Shown: positions 1 to 9,902 of the stretch, one piece after another | Position numbering within the stretch: position 1 is the first letter of the stretch | Layout: every line of letters begins with the position of its first letter | Origin: JAOXRU01 sp965247735 | GTDB taxonomy: Bacteria > Bacteroidota > Bacteroidia > Flavobacteriales > Flavobacteriaceae | Direction of reading: 5' to 3' | DNA length: 64,000 nt | Assembly: GCA_965247735.1 (NCBI GenBank) | Contig: CBDFHN010000002.1 | Coordinates: 2,108,001-2,172,000 of the forward strand | The notes under the pieces: model-generated | Seen by the model: the letters and a program-made list of their open reading frames with translations, nothing else | The model's database searches: none | Told to the model about the DNA's origin: nothing | Made by a program: the position numbers and the translations under genes

Positions 1-198
1 GCTAAATTTAAAAGCTTCAACACAATCGCTAGAACAATGTCAATACATTATCAAAATATACTCAACTATTTTGATAATAGAAGTACAAATGCGTCTGCAG
101 AATCTTTCAATGCTAAAATTAAAGCCTTTAGAGCACAATTTAGAGGGGTTAGAAATGTAGACTTTTTCTTATTTAGACTTACTACAATTTTTGCATAA
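1..198 (+). CDS. ISL3-like transposase, C-terminal fragment
   Basis: This is the last 65 codons of a transposase that begins before the window; frame 1 is open from base 1 to the TAA at 196-198. The fragment contains the residues NRSTNASAESFNAKIKAF, followed by FRGVRN and a hydrophobic FFLFRL tail. That pattern is typical of the C-terminal end of ISL3-family DDE transposases common in Bacteroidota, where the glutamate of AES is the likely third catalytic acid. No frameshift is seen in this part. Whether the whole element is intact cannot be judged from here. The family assignment comes from motif recognition only. Confidence 0.75.
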   Translation, partial: AKFKSFNTIARTMSIHYQNILNYFDNRSTNASAESFNAKIKAFRAQFRGVRNVDFFLFRLTTIFA

Positions 199-232
199 TC
201 CTAAAATCCCACAACTTTTGGACTTGATCCTA
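1..232 (+). mobile_element. Right end of an ISL3-like insertion sequence
   Basis: The transposase stop codon is followed by about 30 bases (203-232) ending in CTTTTGGACTTGATCC, which I take to be the right end of the element. The exact boundary and any target duplication cannot be set because the left end lies outside the window. The element sits about 100 bp from tRNA-Gln. Confidence 0.5.
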
Positions 233-296
233 AATTAACTCTATGATCTAGAAGTATATTTTGACACTTTTTTAAGGTTAAAATGTCCATAAAAGC

Positions 297-333
297 AAAA
301 AATCCTCTAAGCAAAAGCTTAAAGGATTTTTTT
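297..333 (-). terminator. Rho-independent terminator of tRNA-Gln
   Basis: Read on the minus strand, AATCCT pairs with AGGATT, extended by TTAAGC and GCTTAG around a TTTT loop, and a run of T follows. It lies directly downstream of the tRNA gene. Confidence 0.75.
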
Positions 334-335
334 GT

Positions 336-406
336 TGGCCCACAAGGACTCGAACCTTGAACGACTGCACCAAAAACAGCTGTGTTACCAATTACACCAT
401 GGGCCA
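336..406 (-). tRNA. tRNA-Gln (anticodon TTG)
   Basis: A 71-nt cloverleaf reads on the minus strand. The 7-bp acceptor is TGGCCCA/TGGGCCA. The D arm is GTGT/ACAC around AATTGGTA. The anticodon stem is GCTGT/GCAGT (G-U at both ends) around the loop TTTTGGT, giving anticodon TTG. The T arm is CAAGG/CCTTG around TTCGAGT. CCA is not encoded. A promoter lies just upstream and a terminator just downstream, so it is probably a single-gene transcript. Confidence 0.95.
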
Positions 407-423
407 GCACGTAAATGCGGATG

Positions 424-454
424 CAAAGGTAGCATAAACTTTCGTTCATGCAAA
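424..454 (-). promoter_or_regulatory. Bacteroidota-type promoter for tRNA-Gln
   Basis: On the minus strand, TTTG (451-454) is followed by 19 bases and then TACCTTTG (424-431), an exact match to TTTG-N19-TAnnTTTG. It ends 17 bases before the tRNA 5' end. Confidence 0.85.
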
Positions 455-569
455 CATTTTTATGGTAAAATTTTATTTATTTATTTCCACTTGTTAAACC
501 TTTTAAAAAAAGTTAGGGCTAAGGGTATATTAATTAGTAAATTCGCTACTTATTGACAAAAAATAGCAC

Positions 570-3500
570 ATGTTTTCGGAAAACTTTAAAAAATGGGATT
601 CTATCCTTGGTTGGGTAGTTTTTTTTATAGCTTTAATCACCTATGGAATTTGCGTTGAACCTACTGGAAGCTTCTGGGATGCAGGAGAGTACATTTCAAC
701 TTCTGCAAAACTACAAGTTGGGCATCCTCCAGGAGCGCCTCTGTTTCAAATGTTAGGTGCATTTTTTGCCATGTTTGCCTTTGATAGTAGTCAGATAGCA
801 ATGATGGTAAATTATATGTCTGTATTTTCTAGCGCATTCACAATTTTATTTACTTTCTGGACCATTACCAACATTACTAAAAAAATGATTGGTAAAGAAG
901 AAACCTTTACCAATAGCAAAGCAATAGCTGTTTTAGGAAGTGGTATTGTTGGAGCTCTAGCACTTACTTTTTCAGATAGTTTTTGGTTTAATGCCGTAGA
1001 GACGGAAGTTTATGCTATGGCATCTTTCCTTATGGCAGTACAGCTTTGGATGGGACTAAAATGGATAGATGAAATAGATTCCCCTAGAGGAAATAGATGG
1101 CTTGTATTAATCTCTTTTCTAATTGGACTTACTTTTGGAGTGCAATTTATGGGATTCCTTGCCATACCAACTATAGGCCTACTCTACTATTTTAAACGTT
1201 ACAAAACTACTACCGTAAAAAACTTTTTGATTGCCAATATTGCAGTGGTTGCCTTATTGATGTTTGTTTATAAATTTACACTTACCTATGTTCTTAAAAT
1301 ATTTGGATGGGCAGAAGTTTTCTTTGTAAACACCATAGGACTTCCTTTTAATTCTGGAACCATTATTATAGGACTTCTATTTGTTGGCTTATTTATTTAT
1401 GGATTAAAACAAACACGAAAAAAGAATCAAATAGGATACAATACCTTAATTCTTTGTTCTTTGTTTGTTTTCTTAGGATTTTCGTCTTGGTTAATGCTTC
1501 CAATTAGAGCAAATGCCAAGGTTGTAATTAACGAAAACAATCCTGAAGACGCTCAGTCTTTACTGTCTTATTATAATAGAGATCAATATCCTAGTGTTGA
1601 CAGCCCGTTTTATGGCGCACACTACTCTAATATGTTTGTAGGTTTAGATGAAAAAAAGCCATATAGAGACGGGAAACCTAAGTATGAAAAAGATCATGCT
1701 TTAGGTAAATATGTAATTGTAAATGATTATGTAGATGCAGAACAAAATCCAAATAGCGATCATGTAGGTTTTCTTCCTCGAATGTGGAGTGATAGCCATG
1801 CAGAAAACTATATGAAGTTTCAAGGCCCTCTTAATTTTAAAATAAAACCCGAATATGTTTCCAGTACCGAACTTAGGTCTGCTGTTGACGAATTTAGAGG
1901 TGGTCTTGCAAAAGGAGAAATTGACGAAAGTCAATATATTGCCTTCTTAAAACAATTCAGCGAATATATAGATGTTCAACCACCGTCCATTTGGCAAAAT
2001 TTGGGCTTTATGTTCAACTACCAATTGGGAGACATGTGTTGGCGTTATTTTATGTGGAATTTTGTCGGAAAACAAGACGATATCCAATGGCATAACGACG
2101 ATCATGGAAACTGGCTTAGTGGTATTAATATACTTGACAATATGCGTTTAGGTAGTCAAGACAACTTACCTAGCGACATTAAAGATAATAAAGGACGAAA
2201 TACATATTTTTTCCTGCCCTTAATATTAGGGATTATTGGTATTCTTTTTCAAATCCGTAAAGACCCCAAACGCTTTTGGGCTTTGCTTGTCTTTTTCTGT
2301 TTAACAGGAATGGCTATTCAGATTTATACCAACCCTTATCCTTTTCAACCTAGAGAACGTGACTACTCCTTAGTAGGTTCTTTCTATATTTTTGCAATTT
2401 GGATTGGTATTGGTGTTTATGGCCTTTTTGATGAATTTAAAAAAATGTTAAGCCCCAAAGTGCTGGCACCTGCTGTTACCGCTATTTGCTTGCTTGCCGT
2501 ACCAACACTTATGGCATATCAAAACTGGGATGATCATGACAGGTCTAATAAACAGACTGCACAATCTATGGCAAAATCCTATCTGGATTCTGTACAAGAA
2601 GATGCCGATGCAATCCTCTTTACCATAGGAGATAATGATACTTTTACAATCTGGTATGCACAAGAAATTGAGGAATACAGAACCGATGTAAGAACTATAA
2701 ATACTAGTCTTTTTGCTACAGATTGGTATATAGACCAAATGAAAAGAAAAGTATATGAAAGTAACGCTATTCCGTCTCAACTTACCCACGACAAATATGT
2801 ATGGGGAACTAGAGACGTAGCATATTATCAAGGGCTTACTAAAAAAAGATGGGATATTAAAGATTTCATGAATTGGATTGCTAGTGATAAACCACAAACC
2901 AAAATTGGCCATTTGATTAAAAGTCAAAATAGAGAAATAGATCATTTACCACAGAATTACCTAAATCAAATTTTCTATCCTACCAATAAAATTAGAGTAC
3001 CTGTAAACAAAGAAAATGTACTTAAAAGTGGTTTAGTAAAAGAGAAGGATGCACATTTAATTGTTGACTATATAGACATTACCCTTCCCGAAAGCGGTTT
3101 GGCTAAAAACAGGATAATGATGCTAGATATCCTAGCTAATAACGACTGGAAACGCCCTATATATTTTACAGGTGGTAGTTTTGATAATGCAGAATACATG
3201 TGGATGAAAGATTACCTGCAATTAGATGGACTGGTTTACAAATTAGTTCCTATAAAGACTGAGAACAAAAACCGTAGTGCTTTTGAAATGGGTAGAATAG
3301 ATAGTGACCTTATGTACGACATTGTAAGTAAATGGGATTGGGGTAACTCCGGTAGTGCTAACATTTACCACGATGTGGAAACCAGAAGAAACAGTATTAA
3401 TTATAGAGGTAATCTGGCTAGACTTACTGAAGTATTGCTTCAAGAAGAAAAAATGGACAAAGCCAAGCATATTATCAATATTGCAATGGACAATATGCCA

Positions 3501-3923
3501 TTAGAACATTATGGATATTATGCTTTTGTAGAACCGTTTTTAGATGGTTATTATAAAGTTGGAGAAAAAGATAAAGCTAGAGTCTTGTATTACAAAATGG
3601 TGAAGAAATATCAAGAACGACTTGATTATTACGCAACCTTACCCTTAGATGAACAATATAGCAACATAAGTGATATTGTAGCGGATATGGAAGCCTATCG
3701 TAGAAATATAGACATCTTGATTGGAAATAGAGAATCGGAAATGATTGAGGAAGAAACAGACACCTTCAATACGTATATTGAAAAATTCAATCATTTTTAC
3801 GAAAGAGAAAATGAACCCGAAGAAAGAGCACCAATTGGAGAACCTTCTATTGAATACGATTCTACCCAAGGTGAACTATTGAATGCTACCAAAGACACTA
3901 GTTTAATTGATTCTACAGATTAG
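570..3923 (+). CDS. GT117 family (DUF2723) membrane glycosyltransferase
   Basis: This 1117-residue integral membrane protein has the layout of DUF2723 proteins, placed in glycosyltransferase family GT117 and thought to act as protein O-mannosyltransferase-like GT-C enzymes. Residues 12-28 form the first membrane segment. The first external loop carries SFWDAGEYI (about 34-42), whose acidic residues are likely catalytic, and then GHPPGAP. Further hydrophobic segments run to about residue 660. A soluble C-terminal half starts near the conserved GDNDTF...RTDVRTIN stretch (about 690-710). Residues about 960-1040 look like helical TPR-type repeats. The tail is acidic. It is a single-gene unit between tRNA-Gln (opposite strand) and a strong terminator. 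A role in outer-membrane or periplasmic protein O-glycosylation is an inference from the family. Confidence 0.85.
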   Translation: MFSENFKKWDSILGWVVFFIALITYGICVEPTGSFWDAGEYISTSAKLQVGHPPGAPLFQMLGAFFAMFAFDSSQIAMMVNYMSVFSSAFTILFTFWTITNITKKMIGKEETFTNSKAIAVLGSGIVGALALTFSDSFWFNAVETEVYAMASFLMAVQLWMGLKWIDEIDSPRGNRWLVLISFLIGLTFGVQFMGFLAIPTIGLLYYFKRYKTTTVKNFLIANIAVVALLMFVYKFTLTYVLKIFGWAEVFFVNTIGLPFNSGTIIIGLLFVGLFIYGLKQTRKKNQIGYNTLILCSLFVFLGFSSWLMLPIRANAKVVINENNPEDAQSLLSYYNRDQYPSVDSPFYGAHYSNMFVGLDEKKPYRDGKPKYEKDHALGKYVIVNDYVDAEQNPNSDHVGFLPRMWSDSHAENYMKFQGPLNFKIKPEYVSSTELRSAVDEFRGGLAKGEIDESQYIAFLKQFSEYIDVQPPSIWQNLGFMFNYQLGDMCWRYFMWNFVGKQDDIQWHNDDHGNWLSGINILDNMRLGSQDNLPSDIKDNKGRNTYFFLPLILGIIGILFQIRKDPKRFWALLVFFCLTGMAIQIYTNPYPFQPRERDYSLVGSFYIFAIWIGIGVYGLFDEFKKMLSPKVLAPAVTAICLLAVPTLMAYQNWDDHDRSNKQTAQSMAKSYLDSVQEDADAILFTIGDNDTFTIWYAQEIEEYRTDVRTINTSLFATDWYIDQMKRKVYESNAIPSQLTHDKYVWGTRDVAYYQGLTKKRWDIKDFMNWIASDKPQTKIGHLIKSQNREIDHLPQNYLNQIFYPTNKIRVPVNKENVLKSGLVKEKDAHLIVDYIDITLPESGLAKNRIMMLDILANNDWKRPIYFTGGSFDNAEYMWMKDYLQLDGLVYKLVPIKTENKNRSAFEMGRIDSDLMYDIVSKWDWGNSGSANIYHDVETRRNSINYRGNLARLTEVLLQEEKMDKAKHIINIAMDNMPLEHYGYYAFVEPFLDGYYKVGEKDKARVLYYKMVKKYQERLDYYATLPLDEQYSNISDIVADMEAYRRNIDILIGNRESEMIEEETDTFNTYIEKFNHFYERENEPEERAPIGEPSIEYDSTQGELLNATKDTSLIDSTD

Positions 3924-3950
3924 GAGAATTAATATATTAATAAAATAGTT

Positions 3951-3992
3951 AACAAGGGCAGTAGTTTTAAAACTACTGCCCTTGTTTTTTTT
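3951..3992 (+). terminator. Strong terminator after the GT117 gene
   Basis: A perfect 36-nt palindrome (18-bp stem, 3951-3986) is followed by a T run. It stands 28 bases after the GT117 stop codon. Confidence 0.9.
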
Positions 3993-4446
3993 ATGTTGCC
4001 AAAAAATAATTTTTCCTTAAACACATTAACTCTCTTCATCCTTTAGGTTTTAACATTTCTCTAAACAACTTCAACTTAACATAAACAGCAACAGTATTCG
4101 CACTTGTGCTATTCTAAAACACCGATGTAGCTCTCCTATGTAAATTGAACTCTCAAAATAAATAATGCTACAATAATACCAGGACATCTTGTTAGCATAA
4201 ATTTAACATTTGATTATTACTACATCATAAACTATATTTTCTAGTAATTCATACATACACTCTCATTATTGTAAAATTCCTGAACGAAACTCCCTGTCTA
4301 AGCTAATTTTTTCAGAATAACAAGAGAGAATCAGCTCCTCTTTTAAACAGTACAGTCCTCTAAAACAGTCTGAAAAGTAACTTTATATCAAGAATTTGGT
4401 AGCACTTTCATAATACAATATGCTGCTACACAATAGAAGCTCCATA
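3993..4446. other. Long AT-rich spacer before the first SusC gene
   Basis: No ORF of convincing quality is seen. The heptamer TTAACAT occurs three times (4050-4056, 4076-4082, 4203-4209), but without the regular 11-bp phasing expected of a PhoB box. The spacer could hold an operator or a long leader for the susCD operon; I see nothing decisive. Confidence 0.4.
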
Positions 4447-4454
4447 TACTTTTG
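4447..4454 (+). promoter_or_regulatory. Putative -7 box for the susCD/phosphatase operon
   Basis: TACTTTTG fits the Bacteroidota -7 consensus TAnnTTTG and lies 34 bases before the SusC start codon. No good TTTG is seen 17-23 bases upstream, so an activator may be needed. Confidence 0.5.
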
Positions 4455-4488
4455 CACCATCAGTTTTTAACCATAACTAATTCATAAA

Positions 4489-7400
4489 ATGAAAAGAATT
4501 TACTTTAATTCGGTTTTGATACTACTCTTTACAGTATCAAATCTGTTTGCACAACAATCTCCCTCTTCTATAAAGGGAATTGTTTATGATGAAGAAGCAC
4601 CATTACCAGGTGCCTCTATCTTAATCAAAAACACTCAGAAAGGGAGTATTAGTGATTTTGATGGTGTTTTTGAAATCAAAAATATCAAATCAGGTAAGTA
4701 CGAAGTACTCATAACATATATAGGTTATGAAAACAAATCAATAACAATAGATGTTTCCCCAAACACGGAATTGGACTTAGGCATAATAAACCTAATTGCT
4801 TCTTCAGAAAATTTAGACGAAGTAGTGGTTACTGCCTTAGGTATTTCCAGAAAAAAGAAAGCATTAGGTTATGCCGTTAGTGAGGTATCGGGAGATCAAA
4901 TTAAAGATGTAGCACAAGAAAATGTTTTAAACACATTGTCTGGTAAAGTTTCTGGTGTTGCAATTAGCTCAACCGGATCAGCAGGATCATCGGTGAGTAT
5001 GGTGATACGTGGAGCAACTTCTTTAACAAGTGACAATCAACCTTTGTTTGTTATTGATGGAGTGCCAATCCATAACAGCTTAAATAATGTAAGTTCAGTA
5101 GGAAGTCGTAATAGTGTGGATTTCGGGAATTCTATTGCCGATTTAAACCCTGAAGATATCGAATCATTGACGGTATTAAAAGGAGCAAGCGCGGCAGCAC
5201 TCTATGGTTCTAGAGCGGGTAATGGTGTGGTACTTATCACAACAAAAGCAGGGAAAAAATCAAAAGGATTAGGTGTTACTATTAGTTCTAGTATTGTTTT
5301 TGAAAAACCTTATAAATTTTTAGATACCCATACCCAATACGCTTCTGGATCAAGACCATATACAGAAGATAATTTCCCAAATAATGCATATGGGCAGTTA
5401 TTAATTAACGAAACATCATCGGCATGGGCAGGCCCAGCATTAGACCAAGGGGTTTATGCTATTCAATGGCCATATACTGCTGCGGAAATTGAAAGTGGTA
5501 TTCCTGTTGCTAGGGAATTGAAATCTTATGACAATGCCAAAAACTTCTTTCAAACAGCAATAACTTGGTTGAGTACTATTTCTATTCAGGATACTTCAGA
5601 TAAAATGAATTACCGCTTGTCGTATTCAAAAATGATGCACGAAGGTTTTATCCCAAATTCAGATTTAAGAAGAAACAGCATCAGTTTAAATTCAAGCTTA
5701 AAATTAACTGATAATTTTAGTATCAGTTCTACTATAAATTATACAAAATCGGGTTCTGATAGCCGTCCAGCGGGTAACCGTGGTGCAAATCCTATTCAAG
5801 CACTATACAATACCAATCCTCATATTGACATCCGAGAAATGAAAAATTATTGGCTAGCTGGCTATGAAGGCTTAAGACAAAACTCACCTTACACTTTTGG
5901 AAATGACCCCACTGATATAGACAATAACAATGCTTATTTCTTAGCTAATGAAGCTATCAATAGCTTTGATAGAAACCATATGTATGGTAATATAACTGCC
6001 GATTGGAAAATCATAAAAGACCTTTCGGTTCGTGCACGGTACAACTATGATGAAACGAGTGAAATTCGTGAAATGAGAATTGCCAATGGTTACGATAGAG
6101 AAATGAATGGTGCTTATGGCCTGTTTAATTTGAACAGAAAAGAATCAAATATTGATTTTCTAGGAACATATAGCAAAAAGTTTGACAACTGGGATTTTAG
6201 TGTTTCAGCAGGAGGAAATATAATGAAACAATCTGCTCATAATGTATCCAATTCAACAAAAGAAAAAGGAGCAGGATTGATTATTCCTGGCTTATACACT
6301 GTGGGTAATATTGCAGCAGAAAATCTAAATTATTCAAATTATAAAGCAGAAAAACAAATTAGTAGTTTATATGCTTTAGCAAGTATTGGTTTTAAAGGCA
6401 TTGCCTATTTAGACTTAACCTATAGAAAAGATTGGTCTAGTACACTGCCTAAAGATTTTAACGACTACGATTATCCATCAATATCGGCAAGTTTTTTGTT
6501 AAACAAAGCGTTTGATATGGGTAATAAGGTGTCTTTAGTAAAGCTTAGAGGAGGTTATGCAGAGGTTGGAAATGACACCCAAGCTTATAATTTGTATCCA
6601 ACATTACAAAACAATGGTGCTTGGGACGGTGCTACTCAACTTTCAGAAAGTGGTGTGTTATTAAATCCAGATTTGAAACCTGAATCTCAGAAATCATGGG
6701 AAATAGGTACAGACCTTGCCTTTTTCAACAACCGTTTAAAAATGGATTATACCTATTATGAAGCAGACAATAGAGATCAGATTTTCCCAGTAAATGCCTC
6801 TCCATCTTCAGGGTATAGCAGTAAGTTAATCAATGCTGGGTTAATATCAACAAAAGGAATTGAAGCAAGTCTTGGAGGTACTATTATTGCTAATGACAAC
6901 TGGAATTGGGATGTGAATTTTGTATATACCTATAATAGAACAAAAATTGAAGAGCTTGCAGATGGTATGGACTATTTAAAACTTTGGGGTGATGCAAAAG
7001 GTGGCGCATATACCTGGGTTGGCGAAGAGATAGGAAATATTATTGATCGTGCAGCGGTAAGAGTAGATGATCCAAATTCGCCATACAATGGATGGTTATT
7101 ATTAGATGACGAAGGCTGGGAGAATAGTGATAGAACCCTACAAGATGAAGATGGAAATAGAGTAGCTCCAGTTATTGGAAACTTTAATCCTGATTTTAAT
7201 ATTGGAATGACAACTTCAATAACCTATAAGAACTGGAAATTGAATATGAATTTTGACTGGAGAAAAGGAGGTCAATTTGTATCTCAAACTCACCGATATG
7301 GCGAATCTGATATGCACACACAAAGATGGTTAGATAAATTAAATAATTTAAGCGGTATTGATGATCTTCCAGGTTACTTAAAAGAACATCAAGATGAATA

Positions 7401-7917
7401 CCTGTTAGAAGGAGGCCAATTCTTCCCTCTAGTTGGTGGTCCAACGGCTGAAGCTGGTGGCTATGAAGTTACCGATGGAGGAATTACATTAAATGATGGT
7501 GTTTTCTTACCAGGTGTAATTGGTCATTATGATGGTGATGGAAACTTTGTTGTAGAACAAGAAAACTTAGGTGGAGAAGGTACACAATACCATTTTTATG
7601 CAGATCAATATCCATGGAGCTTTACCAAGGCATCCACATTTGATGCTGACTTTGTAAAACTAAGAGAAGTTTCACTATCGTTTTCATTACCACAATCGTG
7701 GATTAAGAAGACAGGTTTCAACAATGCTTCCTTTTCTGTATACAGTCGTAATATTATGTTATGGACAGCAGCAGGAATAGGTATCGATCCTGAAAATGCA
7801 TTTCAGCCAGAAAGTAGTGAGCAAGGAAGTGGAATACAGTTTAAACAAGGTATTGAAAGATACAATGCTAATCCATGGGCAATTCCTGTTGGATTCAAAT
7901 TGAATGTAAGTTTTTAA
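4489..7917 (+). CDS. SusC/RagA family TonB-dependent outer membrane transporter
   Basis: This 1142-residue outer-membrane porin imports substrate with TonB energy. A signal peptide (residues 1-21, cut after LFA) is followed by a carboxypeptidase-regulatory-like domain (about 26-105; GIVYDEEAPLPGASI, DFDGVF). The plug domain (about 110-240) has SGKVSGV, VIRGATS, PLFVIDGVP and VLKGASAAALYGSRAGNGV. The rest is a 22-strand-type barrel ending in aromatic F (LNVSF). It lacks the STN domain found in the second SusC of this window, so it is not expected to signal to an anti-sigma factor. SusD follows 110 bases downstream. The neighbouring phosphatase and GDPD suggest a phosphate-ester or phospholipid-derived substrate; this is inference. 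Confidence 0.93.
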   Translation: MKRIYFNSVLILLFTVSNLFAQQSPSSIKGIVYDEEAPLPGASILIKNTQKGSISDFDGVFEIKNIKSGKYEVLITYIGYENKSITIDVSPNTELDLGIINLIASSENLDEVVVTALGISRKKKALGYAVSEVSGDQIKDVAQENVLNTLSGKVSGVAISSTGSAGSSVSMVIRGATSLTSDNQPLFVIDGVPIHNSLNNVSSVGSRNSVDFGNSIADLNPEDIESLTVLKGASAAALYGSRAGNGVVLITTKAGKKSKGLGVTISSSIVFEKPYKFLDTHTQYASGSRPYTEDNFPNNAYGQLLINETSSAWAGPALDQGVYAIQWPYTAAEIESGIPVARELKSYDNAKNFFQTAITWLSTISIQDTSDKMNYRLSYSKMMHEGFIPNSDLRRNSISLNSSLKLTDNFSISSTINYTKSGSDSRPAGNRGANPIQALYNTNPHIDIREMKNYWLAGYEGLRQNSPYTFGNDPTDIDNNNAYFLANEAINSFDRNHMYGNITADWKIIKDLSVRARYNYDETSEIREMRIANGYDREMNGAYGLFNLNRKESNIDFLGTYSKKFDNWDFSVSAGGNIMKQSAHNVSNSTKEKGAGLIIPGLYTVGNIAAENLNYSNYKAEKQISSLYALASIGFKGIAYLDLTYRKDWSSTLPKDFNDYDYPSISASFLLNKAFDMGNKVSLVKLRGGYAEVGNDTQAYNLYPTLQNNGAWDGATQLSESGVLLNPDLKPESQKSWEIGTDLAFFNNRLKMDYTYYEADNRDQIFPVNASPSSGYSSKLINAGLISTKGIEASLGGTIIANDNWNWDVNFVYTYNRTKIEELADGMDYLKLWGDAKGGAYTWVGEEIGNIIDRAAVRVDDPNSPYNGWLLLDDEGWENSDRTLQDEDGNRVAPVIGNFNPDFNIGMTTSITYKNWKLNMNFDWRKGGQFVSQTHRYGESDMHTQRWLDKLNNLSGIDDLPGYLKEHQDEYLLEGGQFFPLVGGPTAEAGGYEVTDGGITLNDGVFLPGVIGHYDGDGNFVVEQENLGGEGTQYHFYADQYPWSFTKASTFDADFVKLREVSLSFSLPQSWIKKTGFNNASFSVYSRNIMLWTAAGIGIDPENAFQPESSEQGSGIQFKQGIERYNANPWAIPVGFKLNVSF

Positions 7918-8027
7918 CCCCTCATAAAGGGCATAAACCCGAGGCATTCCTTTGAATAAAAAACCTAGACATACCTTATCCTTAGATAGTGGTTGTTGAT
8001 TAAACTAATAAATAATACAATTCAATA

Positions 8028-9737
8028 ATGAAAACAATAAAAAAATTAGTAACATTATCTCTGGCTCTTTCGCTCTTGCTGATTTATTCCTGCAGTGATA
8101 TTACAGATCTAAATGAAAACCCCAATGGAGTAAATCCGAGTACAGTAAAACCTAGCTTAGTTTTAAGTACTGTAATGTCTAATACTGGTAAGGTAATTCT
8201 TGCTGATGGTTACGGGGGCGGGCTGTCTGTAAACATGCAGTATACCCAAAAAGATTCATGGGCAAGCAATCAATACAAAAGTCTTGAGGCAGGAAACTGG
8301 GACACTTATTATAGTATCTTAAGAAATGCCAACCTTGCCTATAACAGATCTATAGCATTGGAATCACCTTTTTACCAAGGTGTTTCAATGGTGATGAAAG
8401 CACAATTGTTTGGTTTGCTTACCGACTTTTATGGTGATGTTCCATATTCGGAAGCCTTAAAAGGAGGAGAATCAGGAGACAATTCTATTATTAAACCTGT
8501 ATTTGACTCACAAGAGTCTGTATATAAAGGTATAATTATGGACCTGCTAGCGGCTTCGGAATTATTATCAAAAGATGCAGCATCGTATTCAGATATCAAT
8601 AAAACTCAAGATTTGTATTTTAATGGCGACCCTAATAAATGGATGCGTTTTGCAAATTCATTGGCATTGCGTTATTATATGAGATTGTCAGAAAAAGATT
8701 CTGATTTTGCAAAAAACGGAGTTATTGACATGCTGAGCAAACCATTAATTACAACTGTTGACCAAGGATGTTACCTTTCTTTTGTTGGAGTATCGGAGAG
8801 CGACTCGTGGCCTGATAACGGAGTAAACACTACACGTTCTAGTTTTACAAGAATAAAACCTTGTACAACCTTAACCAATAAATTGAAAGAATTAGACGAT
8901 CCAAGAATTCATGAGTGGTTTGCACCTGTTGAAATACCTATTGTTGTTGTTGCAGATGGAGATCTAAACCTTGAAGGGAAAGATGACAATTTAAAAGATG
9001 GGAAACGCTATATAAATGAAGCAAGCTTGGCTGCTAATAATCAAAAAGTATATGATGCTGCAACTTGGTTTCTAGATAGAAAAGCGGAAATAACAATGAT
9101 AGATACCAGTCCAAAATATGTTGGCTTACCACCAGCAAATCAGGATACTGATCCCTATAATTACAATTTAAATCCACAGCCAGAAAGAGGAGGATGGAAT
9201 GTACATGTATCTGAAATGAATGCGCAATTTAACGAAACTGAAGGCGAGAATCTTAAAGCAAGAATCCTTACTGCAGCAGAAGTACATTTTATACTAGCAG
9301 AAGCAGCACAAAGAGGATGGGGAACAGATGCAAAATCTCATTATGAAATGGGTGTTAAAACAGCGCTTGAAGACTGGAGTATAGGTGATAAATATGCCGA
9401 TTACATTGATAATACAGGTGTTGTATTTGACGGTTCATTAGCACAAATTATGGAACAAAAGTGGCTAGCAAATTTTGCTGCAGCAAATGAAGCTTATTTT
9501 GATTGGAGAAGATTAGGTTTTCCTGCTATTCAAACAGGTCCTTACGCTAAATCAACTGCAATGCCAATAAGAGCTATCTATCCTGAATCTGATAAAAATA
9601 TTAATCTCGAGAACTATCTATTGGCGAGACAAAATTTGGAAGCTACAACTCATACCGATGATGTACCAGGAAATGATGGTATTGATAGTTATTGGTCTAA
9701 AAACTGGGCCCAACAAGGACTATCAAAACCATGGTAA
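8028..9737 (+). CDS. SusD/RagB-like nutrient-binding lipoprotein
   Basis: This 569-residue surface lipoprotein forms the lid of the SusC pore. The lipobox LIYSC places the lipidated cysteine at residue 22. The body begins with DLNENPNGVNPSTVKPSLVL, a signature of the SusD-like_2 subgroup, and continues with TPR-like helices (GLLTDFYGDVPYSEAL; EVHFILAEAAQRGW; QKWLANFAAANEAYFDWRRLGFP). Those last motifs are conserved in family members near the C-terminus. It is the partner of the SusC just upstream and presumably in the same transcript. The ligand cannot be read from the sequence. Confidence 0.93.
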   Translation: MKTIKKLVTLSLALSLLLIYSCSDITDLNENPNGVNPSTVKPSLVLSTVMSNTGKVILADGYGGGLSVNMQYTQKDSWASNQYKSLEAGNWDTYYSILRNANLAYNRSIALESPFYQGVSMVMKAQLFGLLTDFYGDVPYSEALKGGESGDNSIIKPVFDSQESVYKGIIMDLLAASELLSKDAASYSDINKTQDLYFNGDPNKWMRFANSLALRYYMRLSEKDSDFAKNGVIDMLSKPLITTVDQGCYLSFVGVSESDSWPDNGVNTTRSSFTRIKPCTTLTNKLKELDDPRIHEWFAPVEIPIVVVADGDLNLEGKDDNLKDGKRYINEASLAANNQKVYDAATWFLDRKAEITMIDTSPKYVGLPPANQDTDPYNYNLNPQPERGGWNVHVSEMNAQFNETEGENLKARILTAAEVHFILAEAAQRGWGTDAKSHYEMGVKTALEDWSIGDKYADYIDNTGVVFDGSLAQIMEQKWLANFAAANEAYFDWRRLGFPAIQTGPYAKSTAMPIRAIYPESDKNINLENYLLARQNLEATTHTDDVPGNDGIDSYWSKNWAQQGLSKPW

Positions 9738-9776
9738 TGGATTTTATAAAATTATTTTATCTCTAGTAAATTTTTG

Positions 9777-9822
9777 AAAGACTATGGGGCATCTAAGGAA
9801 GCAAAGATGTCTTATAGTCTTT
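9777..9822 (+). other. Long intercistronic hairpin between SusD and phosphatase genes
   Basis: Arms 9777-9794 and 9805-9822 pair over all 18 positions (three G-U pairs) around a 10-base loop. Only a short T tract follows. It may be a leaky terminator or an mRNA-processing/stability element that sets different levels for SusCD and the enzymes. Confidence 0.6.
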
Positions 9823-9902
9823 TACCATATTATGTAACTAAATAAATAGCAGTATATTAATTGCTTTAAAATAGAACTAACAAAACAAATCAATTTAAAA
9901 AA

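Noticed and set aside
2448..2945. A 165-codon minus-strand ORF inside the GT117 gene
   Set aside because: Cysteine- and isoleucine-rich shadow of a long, well-supported gene.
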